Below are positions 1 to 8,699 of a DNA stretch of 15,701 nt, one piece after another. The position numbers were made by a program, and so were the translations under genes. Origin of the DNA: Russula earlei (Eukaryota > Basidiomycota > Agaricomycetes > Russulales > Russulaceae); assembly GCA_025769875.1 (NCBI GenBank), contig JAGFNK010001050.1, forward strand, positions 1 through 15,701, written 5' to 3'. A model generated the notes under the pieces. The model saw only the letters and a program-made list of their open reading frames with translations. It searched no databases and was not told the DNA's origin. The stretch's first letter is position 1, and the number at the start of each line of letters is the position of its first letter.

Positions 1-511
1 GCTTATATACAGTGTACAGGGTCGATTACAAAGAACTGGGACTATTCTAGACTCTTTGGTACCATCCAATAGGACTACAGAGGCATAAACTTGCTTGTGT
101 CAAGTTTCAGGCTTACTGAGCGCATTACTGATCATTGTGGAGCGATGACATCATTATGATGTCACTGTGGAGCACTTAGTGAGCCTATGAGGTCACTGTG
201 GAGTCGCTCAGTCAGCCATGATGTCATTGGAGCCTTGATGACATCAGATGATTTATGCAATAGTTTCTAAGAGTTTGTGCTGCTGTTTTGGGTCCTTGGT
301 GGCTGGGTGGCCATGTGGCTGCCACGCGATGATTACCCGATTAGGAAATGGGTGCCTGGTCGTATTATAGTGCCTTTGCAATAGTGATATCTTGTACCAC
401 AGGAGGGATAGCCCAGAAAATGGAAGGGAGTCGGTAATGCAAAGTGAGAGAGGTCTTTCTTGAGTGAAATAGGACAATCCACGGCCAGGACCTGGCCTTG
501 GTTCGTAACCA
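1..511 (-). mobile_element. LTR1: Gypsy LTR, U3 side, truncated by window edge
   Basis: This stretch aligns with 7916-8425 (LTR2) at roughly 92% identity by eye over 510 bases, with almost only transitions. It begins at the TATA element (plus strand gcttatatac, minus strand TATATAAGC), so only the U3 half lies in the window. Its U3 terminus is near 509-511; on the minus strand it reads TGGTTACGAACC against TGTTATGAACC in LTR2. The sequence on its right is element A gag, not a polypurine tract. I therefore infer a separate insertion (solo LTR or the edge of another element) into gag A, not the 3' LTR of A. A target duplication cannot be tested because the other end is outside the window. Confidence 0.85.
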
Positions 512-2794
512 GTTGGTTGTTCATCAGTTTGAGCTAAACGAACATGGGTGTCGACCTGTTCTTTAGGGTAATACAGTTCCTGGTATTCATCTGGTTCTAT
601 AACTTCAACCAGACGTGTTTTCATAGGAACTGATTTGAAGGTGGTCGACTTGTTAGGACAATTGCGTGCCACATGTCCTTGTTTAGAGCAAAAGAAGCAA
701 CGACCTTCGACTTGATGTTGTTTCTTCTCTTGCTCAGTAGTGGCCGCTCTAGCGTGGTCAACATCCATTGGAACAACTTGATTGTTGCTCCTAGGAATAA
801 ATTGACCAGTAGGGTTCCTTGGTACAAAGGTAGGATTAACCCTAGGAGGCGGTCCAGGAGGAGGGCGGTGTTGTAGTTTACCCCTTTCTTCAGTTCGTCC
901 ATAATCCTTCTCCTTATTGTTCTCCTTTGTTATCCTTGTCTCCACGGTTACGGTTTCATCCCTTGATGGTGATCCCCTATTGTGTTCCACCTACCGTGTT
1001 TCATCTATTGTGTTTCACTTATTGTGTTTCACCTATTGTGTTTCACCTATTGTGTTTCACCTATTGTTGAGTTACTTTTACTATTGATCTACCTTTATCT
1101 ATTGTTCTGCTTATAGTACTGTACAGCCTCGCTACATACAGGATTTAAGCGCCTGTAGAAGCTGGGGAATGCCCCAAGCTTAGCTTTGTCCCATTTCCTG
1201 TCGCATCCCTTTGCCCTGTACTGTCTCTCAATCACAACTTGCGTTGTGCTGGCTTTCATCTTGCTTGACCTAAGCACACCTCAAGGAACCCTTGTGTTCC
1301 TCTTCCTCCTCTGCCTCTCTCTCATCGTCCTCCTCTTCTGTGAAACCAGAAGATCAACTCTGTCTGCGGACTGAGTCATTGTCTGACTCAGCCTTGAGAC
1401 GCTAAACCTTTGATCCGGTCTCTTTGAACTGGCCCCACTGAACCCTTGAACCAAGTCACAGGGACTTGGCCCCACTGAACTCTGAGCTAACGCTCTTACG
1501 GCCGCAACTGCCAGTAACAGGTGGAATGTAGTGTTGGTAGGGCGGAAGTTAAGGAATCGTTGGGGATTACACGCAATATTGCTATATCTCCCATATAGCT
1601 TTGCCTCACTGGCATATTTGTTGTGTTCCTTTCTAGCCGCTTCAGTCCATTCCATGAAATTGGTAGGTAGGGTTTCCCTTGATAAGACATGTGTTAAGGA
1701 GTGGCCTACTAAGACCTCTAGCAAAATAGTCTAGAGTTCCGTTTGCGTTTAGGTCATATCCTGCGTCGTTGGCAAGGTTGGTAAAGGTGGCAATATAAGA
1801 GTCCAGGTCAGGTCCTTGTTGCCTTAGAACAGCTAGTTTATTGAACGCAGTTTTGCCTTTTATTAGTGTCGGTGAAGGCATTATTAAACGCATTTCTAAA
1901 GTTGTTCCATAGAGCTTCATCAGTTCTGAGTACTCCAAGAGTGTTGACACTATTATTGACTGCTTCCAGTTGAGTGTCAACCCAATGGTCCACATTAGGG
2001 CCCCTTATAAAGGATAGACAAGTGTTAACTCAGTCTATAAGGATTGTTGAAGAGGGAGTTTTCATCATTCATATTGCGAAAGATGGCAAACTCTCTCATG
2101 AATTTGGAGGATTGGGAGCGGTCTCCATCAAAGATAGATGGTGGGTTTCCCCTGACCGCTCCTGTTAGAAGGGATTGGGACTATGGCAGCCATAGCTGGA
2201 GAAGGTGGAGTAGGAGGTGAAGGTGGAGTAGGAGGGGTAGGAGGTCTAGGAGTGGGTACGCGAGAGATACCAAAGATCCTTTGTGGTACAGGAAGTGGTT
2301 CAGGTGCTGGCGCGGCTTCTACTGCTAGATGTATAGGAGATAACCTAGGTGAAGGTTGTCTGGTTCGAGGTCGAGAGGAAGGTCGTTGGGATTCTTCTGC
2401 CGAAGATAAACGATGTCTTCCAAGCGAAGGTGAAGGTTGATATTGAAAGAGTTGGTACTGGGGGTCTGATTGATCCCAAGTTCCTAAACCGTGTTCTTCG
2501 TTGTCGAGAACAAGGCCTTCGTGAGTGGCATATTCAAGGTGAAGTCCAACTTCTCATCTATCAAGTTTATACCAACATCCGTTGATAAATTCAATAGGGT
2601 GGTAAAGGTTTTCGATGCGGAGGTAATATCCTACTTTGGGTTCGGTGGGGTGCCAAAAGGCTTTACCAGTGATTCATTCAGGTAGGTTGTCTTGATTATG
2701 TCGAGTGACGGTTCGGTGTTGAAGAGGGTTAGATGAGGAAGCTGGTTCGAATAGAGGGTTCAGGGATAGCAAGAGTATTCGAGGTAGAAGCCAT
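512..2794 (-). pseudogene. Decayed gag of Ty3/Gypsy element A
   Basis: Gag is the structural protein of the retrotransposon particle. Reading on the minus strand, an ATG at 2794 lies 26 bases inside the 5' LTR. It is followed by an N-terminal section that includes HGLGTWDQ, then a Pro/Ser/Arg-rich linker (about 2180-2450). Next comes a Retrotrans_gag-type domain with the GDRSQSSKF block (about 2100-2140), the KGPNVDHWV block (about 1978-2005) and an FxxLANDAGYD segment (about 1735-1790). A PMDVD box (about 755-770) precedes a CCHC zinc knuckle, CFFCSKQGHVARNC (658-699), with spacing CX2CX4HX4C. Several frame changes and in-frame stops break it, including TGA in contexts where CGA is plausible. 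A 14-bp tandem repeat interrupts it at 977-1067. It ends at LTR1; no pol of this element is in the window. Confidence 0.85.
977..1067. repeat. 14-bp minisatellite, about 6.5 copies
   Basis: The unit is ctattgtgtttcac. Six full copies run 977-1060, with copies 1, 2 and 4 slightly diverged, and a seventh partial copy follows. It lies inside the decayed gag of element A. Because 14 is not a multiple of three, the expansion itself shifts the gag reading frame. Confidence 0.9.
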
Positions 2795-2805
2795 GTGTGA
2801 AACGT

Positions 2806-2819
2806 TAAGCTTGGTCTGA
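2806..2819 (-). promoter_or_regulatory. Primer-binding site of element A, self-priming type
   Basis: On the minus strand this is the sequence just inside the 5' LTR, before the gag ATG. Its 12-base core AGACCAAGCTTA is the exact reverse complement of TAAGCTTGGTCT, which lies (minus sense, 3313-3302) about 34 bases downstream of the LTR TATA box, where transcription should start. In Tf1-type fungal elements the 5' end of the mRNA folds back on the PBS to prime reverse transcription. That this happens here is inference. I recognised no tRNA 3' end match. Confidence 0.6.
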
Positions 2820-3546
2820 TGTCACAGTAACTAGCCGTGTCAGTTCACAAGCGGAAAACAAGTTGATGATAGCGAGGTGTTCAAGAAACGGGCTGGTTCC
2901 CATGTATAATGAGTAAGGATCCCTGCAGTGGTCGAAGTGTTTTATGCTAAACAGGTTATGGCCAATAGACCCTTCCTAGTATGACTCGGTCTGTTGAGAA
3001 GCTAGGGTAAGTTTGTAATGGGATAGACTAGGGCTGGTTCCACTAGCTATATGCGTTCAAGTCCATCGGGGACCTTGAACAACAGCAGAGAGAGTAGAGG
3101 AAGGTAGGTCTTAAAGGAGGAGAGCTCTTCTCAGGGGAGTGAAGAGAGACTCTTAGGGAAGGAAGGGAAAGGCGAAGAGTAGATGGTGGATGGTGTGTTG
3201 AGAGTTGATGAAATGGAGAGGTAGGTTGTGGTTTAAGTTTGTGAGAGTGAAGTGGGTTGCAGGAGAATATGTTTGGACAAGAGTAGGTTGGATTCTACAA
3301 GAGACCAAGCTTAGGGCTTTGGTCACAAAGTACTGAGCTTATATATACAGGAGAAGCGCAGCAATAGCTGTGCTTTGACTGTGCTACTAGTATAGTAGGA
3401 GTCATAATAAGTAGGAGTCATAGGAATGAGGCCACGAATGAGTCAGAACCAAGTAACTGTGCTGCACAGTAGGTGCGCAGCATTGCACAGTCGAAACTAA
3501 GAAGTGAATATAAATGGAAAGAGAACCCAACAAAGGGAAAGTAACA
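2820..3546 (-). mobile_element. 5' LTR of Gypsy element A
   Basis: The stretch starts with TGTCAC and ends with GTAACA, a near-perfect terminal inverted repeat that fits the TG..CA rule. It sits directly upstream (minus sense) of the PBS and of the gag ATG at 2794. It carries a TATA box, minus strand TATATATAAG at about 3338-3347. Outside the right end, gcaat (3547-3551) is the candidate target duplication, but its partner would be beyond the window. It is a different family from LTR1 and LTR2: the TATA-to-U3-end distance is about 200 bases here against about 510 there. The exact ends are inferred from the inverted repeat and PBS position. Confidence 0.7.
3302..3347 (-). promoter_or_regulatory. 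Element A LTR core promoter and predicted transcript start
   Basis: A TATA box (minus strand TATATATAAG) ends near 3338. About 34 bases downstream of its first T is TAAGCTTGGTCT, the block complementary to the PBS. Around it, GACCAA (minus 3324-3319) and TTGGTC (minus 3308-3303) can pair as a small hairpin, so the predicted 5' end of the RNA is structured. Confidence 0.5.
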
Positions 3547-3599
3547 GCAATCCAGTGTTACCTGGATGTGTATGGATCACATGATAACACAGAAGGGAT

Positions 3600-5106
3600 C
3601 ACAAGATGTAAGAGATCACAAGACCAGTAAGTAAAGGGACATATGCAAGCAAGCAGTCCATAGCAAGAGGTAAGAAGTAGACGTAAAAGGAAAATGGTGT
3701 AACAACCTGACTGCCTGCTGGTTGTGTGCTGAGGATTTGCTGGTACTGGCCCCACTCCAGAAAAAGGACAATTGGAATTGTAATGCCATGGCCTTCCATT
3801 GTGCCAAAAGGAGCAGTCTGAAGCAGATCAGGCAATCACATTGAGCAAATCTTGGTTGTTCTTGCTTCATGAAGTAAGATTGTTGCCAGTTTCTCTTCTA
3901 TGGTTGCCATATTCTTCACCTAGTATCCAGACCCTTCATTTGCATGTTTTGTGAATAAATAATAGAGTACACACCACAGCATTTGACCAGAGCCCAAGAT
4001 CTTGCAAACTCAGACAGTAGCAGACCCCAGTTGATGTATTTGGGTGACAATAGGAATTGCAGCCAGCCATCTTTGTATGGTAGTCACATCACCACTTATT
4101 CCTCAGTTTATCAAGTACTTCTTCTCATTCCTTCCTCAAGGGGATCAATGACTGAAGCAGTTGCAGAAGTGGGATTCTAATATCAGATTTGTTAGAGCTG
4201 AGTGAGCAATACAGTATCAGTGCATATCCTTCTTTCCCTTTCCATCCACTTTTCCTGTCTTTTTCTCTTCCATTGTTCCATCCTCAAAGCAGACCATGTA
4301 ATTCTTGGGAGGTCCTCACTTTGATAGCTTTCTGGTTGCAAGGCGTGGAGGTACAATTAGAGCCCTCATCCTCATGACAAAGATTTGAAGTTCACTCTCA
4401 TCCTCAGTTGAAGTAGCAGGGGCCTTCACTTTATTATTAGACAGCTTGTATCATAGCTGCAAAGCATTTGGATGCCAGCCTGACTTCTCTCCAACAGCAT
4501 CATGGAGGTTGTGGAGAGTTGTGGTGGAATTGATGGCAAATGGACTATAACTGCTGTCAGATTTTCTCGTGGCACAAGGAATCTGCAGAAATGAGATACT
4601 CAATCCTGCATCTGAGTGGCCACATTTTTGCCCAGTGACAGCAACCTGCTGAGTGGTTGCATCCATATTCTGAGCTCCAACAGGCCCTGACTGATGCTCA
4701 TGTTAGAATACCATTTCATGGCACTGGACATTTGGGCACCACTCACATGAGGTGGAAGGCTATTGCTGCAAGTACTGCATTGACAGGGCAATTTAGATGT
4801 CACAATGCCACAGTCTGCTTGTACTCCTCTTGCTTTGCATGCTTTGCAAACATCCCCATTCCACTCACATTTGGTCTTCTGTGCCCTACATACATCTCAT
4901 ACAAGCAGCCCTTCCCTTCACCTTGGAGGTTGTAGAAGCTAGAGCTGGTGCATGCTCTGAATGAAATACAACAGCATGGGTCAGCTACTGAGTGCCTATC
5001 TCCAATGAAGAAGTAACTCACCTGTATCTGGTTCCTTGGCCTGCATATCACAAGGCTCACTGGCTTTTGCAACTGCTTTTACTGCCTGGTGCTTTTTGGG
5101 TGGCAT
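3600..5106 (-). pseudogene. Decayed spliced fungal gene with Zn2Cys6-like cysteine cluster
   Basis: The gene family is not recognised. On the minus strand an ATG at 5106 opens MPPKKHQAVKAVAKASEP, a Lys/Ala-rich start. After 29 codons there is a GTGAGT donor, and about 65 bases later a TTCATTCAG acceptor, typical of a short fungal intron. Exon 2 (about 4820-4960) carries six cysteines spaced CX2C-X7-C-X6-CX2C-X8-C once one extra base is allowed for, including KTKCEW and VCKACKARG. This resembles Zn(II)2Cys6 clusters of fungal regulators. Further downstream, a Lys/Glu-rich stretch (about 4250-4450, including MRMRALIVPPR) and a short MATIEEKLATILLHEA helix-like stretch (about 3850-3910) look like later exons in other frames. 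Frame breaks show it is dead. It could also be captured transposon cargo. Confidence 0.4.
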
Positions 5107-5311
5107 GAAGTGAGCAAGTGAGGTGTGAGTGAATTATGTACACACTACAGTAGCGAGTCCAGGGACACATAGGTGAGTTTGTAAGGCTGACTGGTCCAAG
5201 TGGAAAGAGGAGAGAGGGGAGAAGAGATTCTTCTATTCCAGAGAGTAGCTAAACAATTTATATACAGGAGGGAGGAGAGAGGAAATAGGGAAACATGTGT
5301 AGTGACATCAG
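5107..5311. other. Intergenic, possible LTR-like fragment hosting the MITE
   Basis: No gene is seen. A minus-strand TATA-like string (CCTGTATATAAATTG, near 5255-5270) resembles the LTR A promoter start CCTGTATATA. I could not find a matching pair of TG..CA ends with a 5-bp duplication across the MITE, so an LTR is only a possibility. It may instead be the promoter region of the minus-strand pseudogene starting at 5106. Confidence 0.25.
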
Positions 5312-5314
5312 TAA

Positions 5315-5412
5315 GGCCCCTTTTACCAACCAAGAATTCTTGAATCTTGAACTTGAACTTGGATTTTGGGATTTTCCAGGAGTGACAGGAGTGACAGGAG
5401 TGATGTAAGTGA
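5315..5412 (+). repeat. MITE left terminal inverted repeat
   Basis: This is the left arm of the MITE. It contains the palindrome AAGAATTCTT, a tandem (TTGAACTTGAACTTGG) and three GAGTGACAG-like subrepeats near the inner end. Confidence 0.9.
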
Positions 5413-5779
5413 TATGATGTATATAATAAATTATTGTGCATTTTTTTCTGTTGTGATTTGCATATTTGCATATATGGGGTTACACCTGATGTGTCAGCAT
5501 CAAACTTGGAGTTGAGCAGTCCAACTTGAGCTCAACATCTGGGTGCTTGCAGCCCCATTTTCACCAGGCTGCACATACAAAATTTGCACAAAGAGGTGCA
5601 CCCACACATTGGTGACACATGTGCTGACTTAATTACATGCTTGCAATACCCCACTTGGGAGGAGTGGAAGGAAGGGGTTAGAATAACATTTTACATATTA
5701 CATGTAAACCCAACACATGAATGCAAATCACACCAAAAAATAACTCATATTTGAAATAGACTCATATTAGTTTATTATG

Positions 5780-5877
5780 TCACTTACATCACACCTGTCA
5801 TTCCTGTCACTCCCAGAAAATCCCAAAATCCAAGTTCAAGTTCAACATTCAAGAATTCTTGGTTGGTAAAAGGGGCC
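5780..5877 (-). repeat. MITE right terminal inverted repeat
   Basis: This is the right arm, the reverse complement of 5315-5412 with only a handful of substitutions. It is followed directly by the TAA duplication at 5878-5880. Confidence 0.9.
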
Positions 5878-5959
5878 TAAGAGACTAAACAAGATGTGGC
5901 AAGACTGCATGAAAGGCATTTGGCACACATGATTCCATAGCCAACCAATTGCCTACCTT

Positions 5960-6679
5960 ACACCTCCCAGGGGCTTGAAATTTTGACTGTCCTCAATCAA
6001 AGTGTCTTGAGTGAGTCTTTGACCTTGTGTGTGCATGGTCTCATCATTGCAAAGGGGGTGGGCATTGCAGCAAGGCAGGATGGGGCAGGGTGTGCTTTTG
6101 GTGTGTGCATCTTGTTGAATGTGTTGTCTGAAATTGTGTGCAGTGGTGCTGGTGTTGTTGTGTCCTGGAATGTGGGTGCAGTGTGGCAAAGCAGGAGGGG
6201 GCATGGCATGCTTGCAGCATGTCAAATGTGTCATCATGACATGGTGCTGCTAGGGTCATTGAAGTTGTTGCTGTTGCTGTTGCCATTGCTTTTGCTGCTG
6301 CTGTTGTTGTTGTGGAGGGAAGCAGCGAGCCCAGTTTGTGTGGCTGTCACACTGACATCTTCCAGCTGTGGCATTGAGGTCTTCTCCATAGCAGGTGGCA
6401 GTGGGATGTGTGGACAATAGTGCACAAATGGGAGACAAGACAAGAGGGGGAAGATGGCATGGTTTGCCTTGTGAACACTTGCTGTAGTTGTTGAGCTAGA
6501 GTGTGTGGGGTCAGTGTCCAAAAACCGAAAACAAGACATGAGGGGTCTCTGGTAATCATCCCACAGCCACAGTGATGAGGTCTTCCCCACTGCAGGTGAT
6601 GGCAGCATGCAGGGATGAGGGCATACATGTGGGCAGGGATGCAATGGAAGGGGAGGCATGGTGCAGTGTGGCACTTGTG
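5960..6679. other. CpG-starved relic DNA, no recognisable gene
   Basis: Short frames are open on both strands, including a minus-strand one at 6234-6701 with a Pro/Ser/Thr/Asn-rich product. No domain is recognised, and CpG is almost absent while TG and CA are abundant. It may be the 3' continuation, in another frame, of the low-complexity frame at 6680-7597. Confidence 0.4.
6264..6314. repeat. Degenerate TTG/CTG trinucleotide microsatellite
   Basis: This is a run of ttg and ctg triplets with a few interruptions (ccattgctt in the middle). On the minus strand it would encode Asn/Ser- or Gln-rich homopolymers depending on frame, so the apparent ORFs across it are low-complexity. Confidence 0.85.
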
Positions 6680-7597
6680 TCAATGGCTTCCCCTGTGGCA
6701 ATGTTGTGATGGCAGCTGTCGATCTTTCTGTGGGGTGGCATTGCTGAGCTTGGGTTTGAGGCCTTCTTGGACTTCTTTGGTGATGCTGGTGGCATGAGGC
6801 AATGGCAGTGTGTCATTGCTGGTGTCATGTGTGACTGAAACTTTGGTGCTAGGCATGACATTGACTGAGATTGAGGATGAAACCAAGAGGGCAATGCACT
6901 GAGCTGAGGTGACAGCAGCAGATAACACTAGAGCTGGGGTGGCAACAGGAGACATTGGGGCAGTGGCAGTGCCTGGCAATTGAAGTGATATGGTGGGCCA
7001 GGCTGAGGCAGCAGACAGGGCAGAGACAGTGGTGGCTGGCAATGCTGGTGATATAGCAGACTGGGCTGAACTGACAGCTGATGGGGCAGGGGAGGCAGCT
7101 GGCATTGTGGGCAGCATGAGAACTGGTGAGGAGACAACTGAGGCAGGTGAAGGTGAGGCCATGTGAGATGGGATGGAGCCATCAGCAGCAGCAGTTGAGA
7201 CAATGGTGGTGGAAACTGAGATAGCAGAACTGGCTGGCAATATGGGTGCTATGGCAGATGGGGCATGTACAGAAACAACAGAGATGGCTGGCAATGAGAC
7301 TACCAAGGCAGCAGCAGGCAGTGCTGTACTGACGATGGCAGGCAAGGCTAAGATGGAGGCTGCTGATGATATTGGGACTGAGGTGGTGGTGACAGATGCA
7401 GATGAGTGTGGGGCGGTGGCAACTGAATTGCATGTGACAGTGTGTGAGCACAGGGCTGAGACAGCACCTGTGATGATCATGGGTGAAGCAGGGATGGGGA
7501 CAGGCAGGACTGAAGGTGCAGGGGTGACAGCTTATGTGGCAGAGACAGCAAAAGGGGCAGCAGGGATGATGGGAGCAGGAGTGGGCAATGTGGAGGT
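6680..7597 (-). pseudogene. Ala/Ser/Pro/Thr/Val-rich hypothetical frame, cut by LTR2
   Basis: The family is not recognised. The minus strand is open from an ATG at 7480 to 6680 (266 codons). It continues upstream in the same frame, through one TAA, to the LTR2 boundary at 7598. The product is a low-complexity chain of SAPV-type repeats such as PALPATTVSALSAASA, ending in a short basic tail (KEVQEGLKPKLSN). The absence of stops is partly a by-product of the GCA/TGG-rich composition: the plus strand is also open at 7173-7625. It may be a decayed repeat-protein gene or simply compositionally open DNA. Element B inserted at its upstream side (TSD candidate gaggt, 7593-7597). Confidence 0.3.
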
Positions 7598-8425
7598 TGT
7601 CAAGACACATACTGCTGATCACTAAGGACTCAGGAGCAGGTGGGCAAGGGTCGGAACAGACGGTACACGGCATAAATGGTGTTGATCAGGAGGACAAGCC
7701 AAATGATGAGGAGGTACCAGATGGGGACTGGTATGTGTTGCAAGAGACAAAGCAAAGACTAGACGCCAATGTAGCGAGGAGGCTTTAAACAAGGCAGTCG
7801 TTGAAGAGTACCTTGAAGACAAGAGGAGTCTTTAAACTGAGCGGTTGCAGGGGAGTACCCAGGAAGATGAGAGTATCACAAATGGACAGTCAGATGACTG
7901 CCATGCTACATTGGGGCTTATATACAGTGTACAGGGTCGATTACAAAGAACTGGAACTACTCTAGACCCTTTGGTACCATCCAAAAGGACTACAGAGGTA
8001 TAAACTCGCTTGTGTCAAGTTTCAGGCTTACTGAGCATGTTACTGATCATTGTGGAGCGATGACATCATTATGATGTCACTGTGGAGTGCTTAGTGAGCC
8101 TATGAGGTCACTGTGGAGTTGCTCAGTCAGCCATGATGTCATTGGAGCCTTGATGATGTCAGATGAGTTATGCAACAGTTTCTAAGAGTTTTTGCCACTG
8201 TTTTGGGTTCTTGGTGGCTGGGTGGCCATGTGGCTGCCACGCAATGATTACCCGATTAGGAAACGGGTGCCTGGTTGTGTTATAGTGCCTTTGCAATAGC
8301 GATATCTTGCACTGCAGGAGGGGTAGCCCAAGAAACGGAAGTGAGTTGGCAATGCAAAGTGAGAGAGGTCTCTCTTGAGTGAAATAGGACAATATACGGC
8401 CAGGACCTGGCCTTGGTTCATAACA
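7598..8425 (-). mobile_element. LTR2: 3' LTR of element B
   Basis: It starts TGTCAAGAC and ends TTCATAACA. Both ends match the solo LTR3 (TGTCAAGACTC and TTCATGACA), apart from single changes. It is flanked on the internal side by a polypurine tract and on the outside by gaggt (7593-7597). The minus-strand TATA (TATATAAGCCCC) is at 7916-7924. The U3 half is about 92% identical to LTR1. It carries four TGACGTCA-derived palindromes (see findings). Confidence 0.9.
7884..7924 (-). promoter_or_regulatory. LTR2 TATA box and predicted transcript start
   Basis: A minus-strand TATATAAG sits at 7916-7924. About 30-34 bases downstream is TCTGACTGTCCATTTG, a block also found at the same distance in LTR3 (TCAGACTGTCCATTTG). 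The block forms a near-hairpin (ggacagtc/gactgcc), conserved in place with LTR3. Confidence 0.5.
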
Positions 8426-8440
8426 TTCATTTCCTCTTTA
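8426..8440 (-). promoter_or_regulatory. Polypurine tract of element B
   Basis: Minus-strand TAAAGAGGAAATGAA abuts the U3 end of LTR2 exactly. This is where the plus-strand DNA primer of an LTR retrotransposon is expected, and it fixes 7598-8425 as the 3' LTR of element B. Confidence 0.8.
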
Positions 8441-8699
8441 TAGACTTGTTGCTCCTGCAACGGTAGGGACTTGTTTCTTTGGAAGATGGAGTAGTTTGCA
8501 TATGAAGAGTCGAAGTCTGTTCAGTCATGGGGAATTCTCTTGTGTTCTATGGATTGTTTTGGGGATAGCTGTGGTCGATTGGGTGCATGTGATCACCAGG
8601 GTTCTCTGAAAAGTTCTTTGGTAACAAGGATAAAGATAGTCATCAATGGAGGTCATGGTGTGCGTCTAAGTTTAGGAGTTACCCCTGGTGGGAATTGCT

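Larger units (their letters stand above)
5315..5877. mobile_element. 563-bp MITE, PIF/Harbinger (Tourist)-like
   Basis: Both ends begin GGCCCCTTTTACC when read inward and form terminal inverted repeats of about 98 bases with roughly five mismatches. The trinucleotide TAA is duplicated at 5312-5314 and 5878-5880. A three-base TWA duplication and GG/GC-rich termini are hallmarks of the PIF/Harbinger superfamily and its Tourist-type MITEs. The centre (5413-5779) has no coding frame of note, so it would depend on a transposase from elsewhere. The near-identical arms suggest more recent movement than the surrounding relics. Confidence 0.9.

Noticed and set aside
2183..2440. Plus-strand Gly-rich frame (GEGGVGGEGGVGG)
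   Set aside because: It is the reverse strand of the Pro-rich linker of element A gag; the Gly-rich product comes from the complement of CCN codons.
4657..4935. Plus-strand 92-codon frame with MHPYSELQQALTDAH
   Set aside because: It lies antisense to the minus-strand relic gene exon with the cysteine cluster, has no recognisable domain, and is best explained as a shadow.
5137..5962. Possible solo LTR (TGTACAC...CCTTACA) interrupted by the MITE
   Set aside because: The TGTA/TACA ends are suggestive, but the flanking five bases (aatta versus cctcc) do not match and no related copy is in the window.
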